From the NCBI GenBank assembly GCA_019136135.1, contig JAGVUR010000011.1, positions 1 through 64,000 on the forward strand: a stretch of 64,000 bases of DNA, in the 5' to 3' direction. Within the stretch, counting starts at the first letter, position 1, and each line of letters begins with the position of its first letter. The notes under the pieces are model-generated. The model made no database searches, was not told the DNA's origin, and saw only the letters and a program-made list of their open reading frames with translations. Of the stretch, positions 24,338 through 32,367 are shown piece by piece. Position numbers and translations under genes: made by a program. The stretch comes from Verrucomicrobiota bacterium (GTDB lineage: Bacteria; Verrucomicrobiota; Lentisphaeria; Oligosphaerales; Oligosphaeraceae).

Positions 24338-24425
24338 GGGACTGCGACCTATGAGACAAATGAGACGAATGGGACCTATGTGACTGGGAGATTGAACTGG
24401 GACTGGGACGTTACGTTGGGTTTTA
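24338..24425 (+). repeat. GGGAC-rich repeat, second copy
   Basis: Matches 7180-7273: iterations around GGGACCTATG and GACAAATGAGACGAATGGGAC, ending in GGGACGTTACGTTGGGTTTT (GGGACGTTGGCGTTGTGTTTT in the first copy). Confidence 0.7.
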
Positions 24426-24462
24426 TCCTAAAAATAGCAGTTGACCCCATGGCAACAATTCA

Positions 24463-24490
24463 GGTACGGGCACCCGGGGTGCTCCTACCT
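24463..24490 (+). repeat. Palindromic repeat, copy 3
   Basis: Core GGTACGGGCACCC / GGGTGCTCCTACC, one arm changed. Preceded by AGCAGTTGACCCCATGGC as in copy 1. Confidence 0.8.
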
Positions 24491-24675
24491 GAGGCGAACC
24501 ATCGACCAACGCGGGAATCGCGGGAATTTTGTCTCAACGAGCTGAGCTTTCCAGGAAAAGTATGAAAATCACTTTTTACTGCTTTTCACCAATGGGGTGA
24601 ACGGCAAGAAATTCCTAACCCAATGAAAATCAATCTATTAGGAATGGCAGACTGGCTTTAGTTGCTTTTTTTAGG

Positions 24676-27285
24676 TTAAAGGTCGAAGAGCATGAGCTGC
24701 ACTGGTTTTGAGGATGGAGGTGGCGGCGTATTGGGAGCTGGGTGTTCGGGCTGTGCCGTGGTGTCTTGGTCTGCGATGGGGCTAATAAGTTCATCGAGTT
24801 GATCCACTTGGAGTTGGTTGACGAAGCCTTCTCTTTGGATTGCGTCCTCAAGTCTCTGGAAGGCATTGCTGTTTTCGTATTGCTTGAGGTGGTCGAAGTC
24901 GCCGATGACGATCATTTCCCGTTTTGCCCTGGTGTGTGTGACGTTGACCCTGTTCGGGTCGTCGATGAACCCGATTCCCTTTAGTCCGGAGCGTACGTAT
25001 GAGACGATGACGATGTCGCTTTCGCCTCCTTGGAAGCTATCGACCGTGGAGATTCTTGCCTTGGTGAAGGCTGTCCATGTCTCGTCGTCGAATTGCTTTG
25101 GTTTATTTGCGGCGAGCAGCTTTCTAATCAGTTTCGCTTGTCTTCTATAGGGCGAAATGACGCAAATTTCGTTTAGTTCGAAGGTATTGATTTTTTCGAG
25201 TACTGTAGCTGCTGCAATTTTTGCCTCGGTGATATTTTCATAGCCCGGGCTAGTATCGTTGACGACGAGTTGGTTTGCCTTGATTTCCGCCGGCAGTTTC
25301 GCCGTATCGATGATTTGCAGTGTTTCCCGTGGGTATTTCGCCTGTCTTTCCTTGAAAGGAAGTTTGAAATACTCTGCGCTTGGGTTGGTCAGCACCTTGG
25401 CATTGTAGAACAATCTCGAGGCGAATTTCATCAATCTCGGGTTTTGCGAGCGGTAGCATGTAGTCAACATGATCGGTTGCAGTTGCCTGAAGTCTTGCAG
25501 CCACGCCATCAGGCTTCCGTTGAGGAGGCAGGATTGCGCCTGGGTCAAGGCGTGGTTCCTTTGGAGGGCTTCCTGGACGACGTCGGGGAACGGGAAAGGC
25601 GGGAGCTGCTTGATGTCGCCAAAGGCGACGACACGCCTTGCAAGGCAGATGCAGGGGATGACCTCGGCGGTGGGGGACATCGCTGCTTCATCGAAGACAA
25701 TCAGGTCAAAAGGTCCGTTGGCATTGAGTCGATCCGAAATCCCATGTGATTTCAGGATGCCGATGTGCGTGCCGGCGTGGATTTCGCATTTTTGCTCCAA
25801 TGCCTTTTCCTCGATTTGTGCTTTGAGCTTGCGATTCCCGGTCCAAGCTGACTTGAGGACTTCGGGGTCGATGGAATCCGGTGATGAACCGTGCCTGAAG
25901 AGGGGCTTGTGGAGGAGTTTCTTGCAGATGTTGTCAACTGCGGCGTGCGTTGGTGCCGTGATGATGATTTTTGCGTTTTCAACTTCTTGCGTGACTTTTT
26001 CGACTAATTGGACGAGGACGGATGATTTTCCAGTTCCAGGGGGACCTTGGATTAGCGTTGCGAGATTGAATGCGTCGCTTGCGGAATGGATCGCATTGTT
26101 TTGCTGCGGGTCATTTCCCTTTAGGTATGGGTGGTGCCTGTAGGCCAGCGGTTTGATGCCAAGGATTGCCTTGAGGGGTGAGTTTTCGCTGCTTTTATCC
26201 TTGTCAATGCCTGTGATAAGGTTTTCCAGCAACGCGATGATGAAGGGGTACGAAGAAGGTCTTGGCTTGGCGAACAATTGGGATTTTGGTGGGATTTCCT
26301 GCAGGTCCTTGTTCCATTCGATCCGTCCGATAATCGTGCCGTCTTCGATGATATCGGCCGAAAAAGTCCCGATGAAACTTTTCTGGGAGTCGATTTTGGC
26401 GATGTTGAATTTGGATCCTTCCTTGATGCTGATGATCAGCTGCTGCGGAAGATTGAGCTTGACGGTCTCGATATTGTCGGTTTTTTCGACGAGTATTTGC
26501 GCATCCTTCAGCGGGATTGTGAAATCCTCGTCGTTTTTTTCGAGCAATCGATAGGCTTCGAGCAGGATGTTGATATCTGCTTTGACGTCCCATTTTCCCC
26601 GTTCCGGGATGGTGATTGCGACGGGCTGTTCTGCAATCTCGCCAATATCCTCGTCTTGCGGTTGTTGTTCCTCCAGGTTAAGTGTCAGCTGCGACGAGAT
26701 TTCGTCTTCGACCATTTCAGCTAGGACTGCGTCCAGGAGGAATTTGAATCCGGTACGCCTTGACTTGAGCTTATTGACAACGGGAGACGGTTTCTTGTGG
26801 GCAAGTTGTTCGAGTGTTTCCCTAATCAGGCTGTTGCTTGCCTTGTGCAGGTTTAGGTTGGGGTAGTCTTGCTTGAGGATTGCGACGACTTCCGCCATGA
26901 CCTCGACCTTGTCTCCGAAAGTCACGTCGTTTGGTTCGGGACTGATGTCCTCCGGCTTGTCGAAAACAATTTCTTTGTCCTCGACTAGGATTCGTTGGAT
27001 TTCGATATGGTTTTCGGCTTCGATTGCCAGGACAGGCTGCTTGTCATTCAGGTGCCAGTCGAGGTATGCGATTCTCGTGTTGTCATGGCGTGTCTTTCCG
27101 ATGATTTGGCGGTTGTTCCAGAAGATTCCCTGGGATGGCACGAAGAAAGGCCGCGGGTTGCAGGCATCCTGCCAGATCCTGAAGAATTGCTCGCTGGTGA
27201 CGAGTACGGAGTTGACCTTGGCGAGTTTAGAAGCTTCGTCGAGGAACTGGATGACCTTCTGGATTTCTGCTTGATTGTCGAGCAT
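24676..27285 (-). CDS. Superfamily 1B (Upf1/DNA2-like) helicase
   Basis: 869 residues. The N-terminal ~390 residues show no domain I can name. The helicase core has Q motif and Walker A (IQGPPGTGKSS), motif Ia (ITAPTHAAVDN), motif II (DLIVFDEAAM), motif III (VAFGDIKQLPPF), a second RecA domain with TTCYRSQNPRLMKFAS, motif V (STVDSFQGGESDIVIVS) and motif VI (NVTHTRAKREMIVIGD). This order is that of Upf1/SMUBP-2/DNA2-type 5'-3' helicases acting on RNA or DNA. A proline-rich tail ends the protein. It stands alone between a repeat region and a 527-bp gap, with no nuclease or methylase partner that would mark a defence island. Substrate unknown. Confidence 0.88.
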   Translation of the reverse strand: MLDNQAEIQKVIQFLDEASKLAKVNSVLVTSEQFFRIWQDACNPRPFFVPSQGIFWNNRQIIGKTRHDNTRIAYLDWHLNDKQPVLAIEAENHIEIQRILVEDKEIVFDKPEDISPEPNDVTFGDKVEVMAEVVAILKQDYPNLNLHKASNSLIRETLEQLAHKKPSPVVNKLKSRRTGFKFLLDAVLAEMVEDEISSQLTLNLEEQQPQDEDIGEIAEQPVAITIPERGKWDVKADINILLEAYRLLEKNDEDFTIPLKDAQILVEKTDNIETVKLNLPQQLIISIKEGSKFNIAKIDSQKSFIGTFSADIIEDGTIIGRIEWNKDLQEIPPKSQLFAKPRPSSYPFIIALLENLITGIDKDKSSENSPLKAILGIKPLAYRHHPYLKGNDPQQNNAIHSASDAFNLATLIQGPPGTGKSSVLVQLVEKVTQEVENAKIIITAPTHAAVDNICKKLLHKPLFRHGSSPDSIDPEVLKSAWTGNRKLKAQIEEKALEQKCEIHAGTHIGILKSHGISDRLNANGPFDLIVFDEAAMSPTAEVIPCICLARRVVAFGDIKQLPPFPFPDVVQEALQRNHALTQAQSCLLNGSLMAWLQDFRQLQPIMLTTCYRSQNPRLMKFASRLFYNAKVLTNPSAEYFKLPFKERQAKYPRETLQIIDTAKLPAEIKANQLVVNDTSPGYENITEAKIAAATVLEKINTFELNEICVISPYRRQAKLIRKLLAANKPKQFDDETWTAFTKARISTVDSFQGGESDIVIVSYVRSGLKGIGFIDDPNRVNVTHTRAKREMIVIGDFDHLKQYENSNAFQRLEDAIQREGFVNQLQVDQLDELISPIADQDTTAQPEHPAPNTPPPPSSKPVQLMLFDL

Positions 27286-27711
27286 ATTTTCTCGATGAAT
27301 GGTAGGTTAACAATTGTGGTAAAAAACCAAAGGCGCCATAGCTTATGAAGGATACTATACATCATATAAGTAGAATTTCTTGTGAAAATGTTATGAAGGA
27401 TAATTTGAGTACAAAATGAATTTTGGAAAAAAGATGTTGCAGGTACGGGAGAGCCGGTGAGAAAACAGAGTTGCCCCTATGGCTTTGGCTATATTCGGAA
27501 TCAAATGGCTGTTTTAAACGACCGTTTTGTTGTTATGGGTGGTTACTTAGCGTTGTTTATGTGTTTAGCATTTTCGATTGATAGTATTTTTTTATAGAAT
27601 TGGGAATTTTGTGTTTGGCGAATGATTTAGCCTTAAAAAGCATACTTAATTCAAAAGAAAATGATACTTTTAGCGAGAAGTTGATTTGCAAATTAGGGAA
27701 GTGTGATTATG
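27286..27711. other. AT-rich intergenic region
   Basis: Divergent control region between the helicase and the regulator gene. I see no gene or strong hairpin; it is markedly AT-rich. Confidence 0.5.
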
Positions 27712-27741
27712 TTGACTTAGCTTGATGAGGGTTTTTACAAT
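27712..27741 (+). promoter_or_regulatory. Sigma-70-type promoter of the XRE gene
   Basis: TTGACT, 18 bases, TACAAT, placing the transcription start about 65 bases upstream of the ATG at 27813. Confidence 0.55.
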
Positions 27742-27812
27742 GCAGGCAAGGTAGTTACGGAGCAAGATATTCCGTGTGCTAGACATCATCATTAACGTTT
27801 AAGGAGCAAAAC

Positions 27813-28280
27813 ATGGCGAACATTACTCAAGTATTGAACGAGGAGATTCGTCGTTTGGCGAAGAAAGCTACGAAGAGTGATTTTGATAACCATCGCGAGC
27901 AACTGGTTGCGTTGCGTCGTTCTGTAGCGGAATTGGAACGTCGCATAAAGGCATTGGAGAAGTTTGGTGCATCTGCAATTCCGGCCGATGCTTCTGCTGC
28001 CGATGTTGAATCTGAGGATCGCCCGAAGAGTGTTCGTGTGACTGCCGATCGGATTTTGAAGTGGCGCACTCGGCTTGGTTTGACTCAAGTTCAGTATGCG
28101 AAATTGCTTGGTGTCAGTCACTTGTCCGTAAGCCATTGGGAATCTGGCAAGACGACGCCGCGCGAGGCTCAGAAGCGCCGCATTGCGGAATTGCGCGATA
28201 TGGGCAAGCGCGAGTTGAAGAAGTTGAAGGAGGAGCGTTTGGGCACGGACGACGTTCCTGTTGAGGCTGATGCTGAGTAG
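27813..28280 (+). CDS. XRE-family helix-turn-helix regulator
   Basis: 155 residues, AAGGAG upstream. Residues ~1-55 form a basic, then coiled-coil helix (LVALRRSVAELERRIKALEK). After a short acidic linker, residues ~80-130 are a Cro/C1-type helix-turn-helix: LKWRTRLGLTQVQYAKLLGVSHLSVSHWESGKTTPR, with the recognition helix around VSHLSVSHWE. The tail is charged. The coiled coil suggests a dimer. The gene is a single unit with its own promoter and terminator; the GH32 gene 92 bp downstream may be its target, but no shared operator was seen. Confidence 0.85.
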   Translation: MANITQVLNEEIRRLAKKATKSDFDNHREQLVALRRSVAELERRIKALEKFGASAIPADASAADVESEDRPKSVRVTADRILKWRTRLGLTQVQYAKLLGVSHLSVSHWESGKTTPREAQKRRIAELRDMGKRELKKLKEERLGTDDVPVEADAE

Positions 28281-28309
28281 TCTTGTTCTGTCAATTGAGT
28301 GAATGACCT

Positions 28310-28352
28310 GCAACTACCCGACGCGACCATGTTGGGTGGTTGCTTTGTTTTT
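28310..28352 (+). terminator. Rho-independent terminator after the XRE gene
   Basis: Stem GCAACTACCC / GGGTGGTTGC (one G-U pair) followed by TTTGTTTTT. Confidence 0.85.
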
Positions 28353-28371
28353 ATGCAGGGGGTAGAAAGCC

Positions 28372-29934
28372 ATGGGATCAAGCGTACGGTTTCAGATTGA
28401 GTCGGGGTCGAGTTTTTTGCTGTTCCCCGTGAAACGCGGGAATCCGCAATGTCGTGTTCGGATTTTTCATCAGGGGAACGAGGTTCGTTTTTTCACGATT
28501 GAGCTAAGCGATTTTGTTGATTGCGAGTGGGAGGCACGCGTTGACGGTAGCGAATGGATAGGATCTGAAGTTGAGGTTGTCATTGAGGGTGGTAGTTTTG
28601 ATGGTGGTGCGCCCTGCCGCCTCGGTGATGGTTCCTACGCCTCTGGCGCGTATGGCGAGTCATTGCGTCCGCAGTATCATTTTTCGCCTTATCGCGGTTG
28701 GATGAACGATCCGAACGGCCTTGTGTACTATGGTGGCGAATACCACTTGTTTTTCCAGCACAATCCGTACGGATGGGGTTGGGGGAACATGACATGGGGT
28801 CATGCCGTGTCGCAGGATTTGCTTCATTGGCGTGAGTTGGGCGATGTATTGCATCCCGATGATTTGGGGACGATGTTCAGCGGGAGCGGGGTGTGCGACG
28901 TGCGGAACAGTTCCGGATTCGGCGACGGTAACCGGGCATCGTTGGTGTTGATCTACACGGCGGCGGGAAATCCATTTACGCAATGCGTCGCGTATTCGCG
29001 CGATGGTCGCACGTTCCACAAGCATGCGGGAAATCCGGTGATTGGGAACATTGACAAGGGAAATCGCGATCCCAAGGTGTTTTGGCACGAGGGTACTGGT
29101 CGTTGGGTAATGGCCCTGTACGTCGGGCACCAGAATGAGAGCGAGTACACGGTTGAGTTGCACGGATCTTCCGACTTGTTGCACTGGGAGCGCTTGTCAG
29201 TCGTTTCTGGCGGCAAGGGAGACAATCGTTATTTGTACGAGTGTCCTGACATGTTCGAGCTGTGTGTCGAGGGGAGCGATCAGCGTCGCTGGGTCTTGAC
29301 TGCCGCCAATGGCGAGTATCAGATTGGCGATTTTGACGGAGTTGAGTTTGTCCCCGAGTCATCTGTTTTGCGGTCATGCGAGGGGATAGCGTATGCGAGC
29401 CAGACCTTTGACGGGTTGCCTGATGGTCGCCGCGTGATGATGTCGTGGTTGCGTGCCGAATCGCCTGGGATGCCGTTCAACCAATGCCAATCAGTTCCCC
29501 AGGAATTGACTTTGGTACGAACTTCCGGCGGGTTGCGTTTGAGCCGCAAGCCGTTGCGTGAGTTGGTCAGTCTTCGCAGGCGCTCGTATGCAGGCTCCGG
29601 CTTGCTGGATTATCTTGGCGACAGTTGCGAGATCCGCCTTGTCCGTTCCCATGGTCGCGGATTGGATTTTTCGTATCGTGGTCTTGCATTGACCATCAAG
29701 GGCGATGCGCTTGAGTTGTGCGGCCATCGTTGTCCGTGGCGTTACGGCGGTGGTGATGGCGAGGCTGTCGTGTTGTATGTTGACCGTACGACCATCGAGT
29801 GTTTCAGCGAGGATGGCTTGAATTATGTGAGCATCGGCATCCTGGACGCCCTTGGCGGGAGCGGGTATCAGGTATCGTCTGGAGTCGATGTCTCATTGTT
29901 CGAATTGGCGCCCACGGTTGGTCTTCAGAAATAG
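28372..29934 (+). CDS. Glycoside hydrolase family 32 (beta-fructofuranosidase/levanase type)
   Basis: 520 residues. The GH32 catalytic propeller begins about residue 97 with RPQYHFSPYRGWMNDPNG; Asp113 of the WMNDPNG motif is the nucleophile. The RDP motif (GNRDPKVF, Asp233) stabilises the transition state and Glu290 of YECPDMFEL is the acid/base. A beta-sandwich module ends the protein, with TTIECFSEDGLNYVS. The first ~95 residues form an extra beta-rich domain. There is no signal peptide, so it acts inside the cell on sucrose or short fructans. No sugar transporter or fructokinase is adjacent, so the uptake route is not visible here. Confidence 0.93.
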   Translation: MGSSVRFQIESGSSFLLFPVKRGNPQCRVRIFHQGNEVRFFTIELSDFVDCEWEARVDGSEWIGSEVEVVIEGGSFDGGAPCRLGDGSYASGAYGESLRPQYHFSPYRGWMNDPNGLVYYGGEYHLFFQHNPYGWGWGNMTWGHAVSQDLLHWRELGDVLHPDDLGTMFSGSGVCDVRNSSGFGDGNRASLVLIYTAAGNPFTQCVAYSRDGRTFHKHAGNPVIGNIDKGNRDPKVFWHEGTGRWVMALYVGHQNESEYTVELHGSSDLLHWERLSVVSGGKGDNRYLYECPDMFELCVEGSDQRRWVLTAANGEYQIGDFDGVEFVPESSVLRSCEGIAYASQTFDGLPDGRRVMMSWLRAESPGMPFNQCQSVPQELTLVRTSGGLRLSRKPLRELVSLRRRSYAGSGLLDYLGDSCEIRLVRSHGRGLDFSYRGLALTIKGDALELCGHRCPWRYGGGDGEAVVLYVDRTTIECFSEDGLNYVSIGILDALGGSGYQVSSGVDVSLFELAPTVGLQK

Positions 29935-30018
29935 AGTTCAACAAAATCGTGTTTTCGTTCGTTTTATAGTGGGTTTGTTGTTTTTACATGTAACGAGGGC
30001 ACGAAATAGGATTTGGCA

Positions 30019-30984
30019 ATGCAGAACTATTCGATACGAAAGCGTGTGTTGATCACTGGTGGCGCTGGATTTTTGGGATCTCACTTGGCCGACCGCATGA
30101 TTGCAGCTGGCCATGACGTCCTAGTTGTGGACAACTTCTACACGGGGACGAAGGATAACATCCGCCACTTGCTTGGCAATCCTCATTTTGAGTTGATGCG
30201 GCATGACGTCACGTTCCCGCTGTATGTCGAAGTGGATGAAATCTACAACCTGGCTTGTCCCGCATCTCCGGTGCACTACCAATTCGATCCCGTGCAGACG
30301 ACGAAGACGTCGGTTCACGGCGCAATCAACTTGCTTGGCTTGGCAAAGCGCACGAAGGCGAAGATCCTGCAGGCATCAACCTCGGAAGTCTACGGTGATC
30401 CGGAAGTCCATCCCCAGGTGGAAACCTACTGGGGACATGTGAATTGCATCGGGATCCGCGCTTGCTATGACGAAGGGAAGCGTTGCGCTGAAACCCTGTT
30501 CTTTGACTACTGGCGGCAACACAAGGTCAAGATCAAGGTGATCCGCATCTTCAATACCTATGGTCCCAGAATGCATCCGAATGACGGGCGCGTCGTCTCG
30601 AACTTCATCGTCCAGGCATTGCGCAATGAAGACATCACCCTGTACGGCGACGGAAACCAAACACGCTCGTTCTGCTATGTGGACGACTTGATCGAAGGCA
30701 TGATCCGATTGATGAATACCGGCGACGACGTGACAGGTCCCGTCAACGTGGGAAATCCTGGAGAATTCACGATTCGAGAACTGGCGGAAAAGGTCATCGA
30801 GCTGACGGGATCGTCATCGAAGCTGGTCTTCAAGCCATTGCCGCAGGACGATCCACGGCAACGCAAGCCCGATATCACCCTGGCGAAGTCGCTCCTCGGA
30901 TGGCAACCGACCATCGCTCTGGAGGCAGGTTTGAAAAAGACAATCGCGTACTTTGACGATTTGCTGTCAGGACGCTTTGGCTAG
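30019..30984 (+). CDS. UDP-glucuronate decarboxylase (UDP-xylose synthase)
   Basis: 321 residues, extended SDR fold. AGGA lies seven bases before the ATG at 30019, preferred over a TTG two codons upstream. NAD+ motif [26 protein letters not shown] and [31 protein letters not shown] are nearly invariant in UXS enzymes; the active site has STSEVYGD and YDEGKR (Tyr and Lys). It converts UDP-glucuronate to UDP-xylose for cell-surface polysaccharide. It starts a four-gene run (30019-34305) whose other members have no obvious link to sugar metabolism. Confidence 0.94.
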   Translation: MQNYSIRKRVLITGGAGFLGSHLADRMIAAGHDVLVVDNFYTGTKDNIRHLLGNPHFELMRHDVTFPLYVEVDEIYNLACPASPVHYQFDPVQTTKTSVHGAINLLGLAKRTKAKILQASTSEVYGDPEVHPQVETYWGHVNCIGIRACYDEGKRCAETLFFDYWRQHKVKIKVIRIFNTYGPRMHPNDGRVVSNFIVQALRNEDITLYGDGNQTRSFCYVDDLIEGMIRLMNTGDDVTGPVNVGNPGEFTIRELAEKVIELTGSSSKLVFKPLPQDDPRQRKPDITLAKSLLGWQPTIALEAGLKKTIAYFDDLLSGRFG

Positions 30985-30999
30985 AAATTGAGAAGGACT

Positions 31000-31935
31000 A
31001 TGGGGAAAAGCCGCTTGCTATTTGACGACAGTGATCTTGAGCTGGCGTTGCAAGGCGACCTTGCGACGCTTGCCCGCCTTGATTCCTGTGGTCTGCTGCT
31101 AGGCGGTGGCGAGAATCTGGAATCCTACACGAAGCGGTTGGCTTGCTTTCGCAGTCGCCTTGCGACCTTGGAGGACGAATTGTCAAGCAAGGGGCGCTCG
31201 ACGGTTGAGGGGATTGGGCTGACGCGCGGCGATCGGATTCCCGAATCGTTGTTTGCCCGGATATCCGGGCGTTGCCGCGATCTGTATGGTTTTGAGATTG
31301 ACTGGGTGCCCGGCTTTTTCATTGACCCGTCATTTTCATTGTTGTTTGGCGGTTGTGCGTTTTGCTGGTATCCTGAGTTTTTCACGTTGTTCATCATTCG
31401 GAGAACGTTCAAGGATCAGGAGCGCTGGTTGATTTATCGTCGAGACGAGTTGATATCCCACGAATTGTGCCATGTGGCTCGTTTGGGTTTGGACAGCAGC
31501 GTTTACGAGGAAATATTTGCGTATCGGACGTCCGACAGCGGTTTCCGGCGTTTGCTGGGAGGTATATTTCGGAAGCAGTACGACAGTTTTTTGTTTTTGG
31601 GCGTGACGTTGCTGTTGCTTCTCGCCCAGGTTGTTCGGACTCAATTCATGCCTGGTTTGCCGATAGGTCCATTTTGGCTATTGGTTGGCTTTGTATTCTT
31701 ATGGTTTTTTGTCCGTCATTTTGCCAGCATTCATCGCTTGCGTCGAGCGGAGCGTGTTGTACGCGAAGCTTTCGGCGATCTTGATTCGTGGCCTGTGTTG
31801 TTTCGATGCACCGATGCGGAAATCAAGGAGCTTTGCGGGATGGATGCCGAGTCTTTTCGGAGCTGGGCAGTGTCCCGCGGCGAGCAGGAAATCCGCTGGA
31901 AGGTGATAGTGCATCGTTTTGGGGGTGGTAGTTGA
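31000..31935 (+). CDS. Membrane protein with HExxH motif, possible metallopeptidase
   Basis: 311 residues. The ATG at 31000 follows GAAGGA. The N-terminal third is soluble. A hydrophobic part (FFIDPSFSLLFGGCAF) precedes RRDELISHELCHVARLG, where His154-Glu155-x-x-His158 fits the HExxH zinc site, with Glu170/Glu171 in VYEEIFAYR twelve or more residues later as a possible third ligand. Two strong membrane helices follow (FLFLGVTLLLLLAQVV and FWLLVGFVFLWFFVRHF), then a soluble tail. I do not recognise the family. It overlaps the next gene by one base (TGATG), so the two are coupled. Confidence 0.65.
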   Translation: MGKSRLLFDDSDLELALQGDLATLARLDSCGLLLGGGENLESYTKRLACFRSRLATLEDELSSKGRSTVEGIGLTRGDRIPESLFARISGRCRDLYGFEIDWVPGFFIDPSFSLLFGGCAFCWYPEFFTLFIIRRTFKDQERWLIYRRDELISHELCHVARLGLDSSVYEEIFAYRTSDSGFRRLLGGIFRKQYDSFLFLGVTLLLLLAQVVRTQFMPGLPIGPFWLLVGFVFLWFFVRHFASIHRLRRAERVVREAFGDLDSWPVLFRCTDAEIKELCGMDAESFRSWAVSRGEQEIRWKVIVHRFGGGS

Positions 31936-32342
31936 TGGATGCCGAAGCCTTCTTCTACATTATTATTTTTGGTTTCTTGGGCTGTCTGTTGATCGTCCCT
32001 GCGTTCAAGCTTGCGGGTTTTTTATGGGGTTGGCTGTCCTCTGGGCTGACTCATTACGGCGAGTGTCAGCCGAAGATAGGGCCAGCGTTGGCGGCACGTG
32101 CTCGCGGCGAGTATGATGTGGCGATAAGGTTGTTGAACGAGCTGACGGAGAGTCATCCCGGGAACTCGGTTGGATATATTGCGTTGATGGAAATCTACTC
32201 CAGCGACTTCAAGGACTACGAAAGGGTACGGGAAGTCTATGGGTACGGACTTCTTCGAGTGAGTGATAAGTATGAACTCAAGAAGCTGGAGCGTGCCTAC
32301 AAAGAGTTGACGATGGATGCGCCTGAAAAGGCGAAACAATAG
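31935..32342 (+). CDS. Small membrane-anchored protein with a TPR-like helical domain
   Basis: 135 residues. The ATG at 31935 overlaps the previous stop (TGATG). Residues ~4-35 form a membrane segment (FFYIIIFGFLGCLLIVPAF). The remaining ~95 residues are helical with a tetratricopeptide-like pattern (ALAARARGEYDVAIRLLNELTESHPGNSVGYIALMEIY in outline), suggesting protein-protein contacts on the cytoplasmic face. It probably works with the coupled HExxH membrane protein. No closer identification is possible by eye. Confidence 0.65.
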   Translation: MDAEAFFYIIIFGFLGCLLIVPAFKLAGFLWGWLSSGLTHYGECQPKIGPALAARARGEYDVAIRLLNELTESHPGNSVGYIALMEIYSSDFKDYERVREVYGYGLLRVSDKYELKKLERAYKELTMDAPEKAKQ

Positions 32343-32367
32343 GATTTTGAGTGAGAAAAGGGTCTTG

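Noticed and set aside
23862-24383. Open frames of 83-173 codons (all three forward frames) through the 20-bp tandem array
   Set aside because: They exist only because a 20-bp unit without stops is open in every frame; no ribosome-binding site or family resemblance, and the translation is the repeat itself.
24676-27285. Anti-phage defence island around the SF1 helicase
   Set aside because: No nuclease, methylase or other defence gene lies next to it; it is isolated between repeats and an empty gap.
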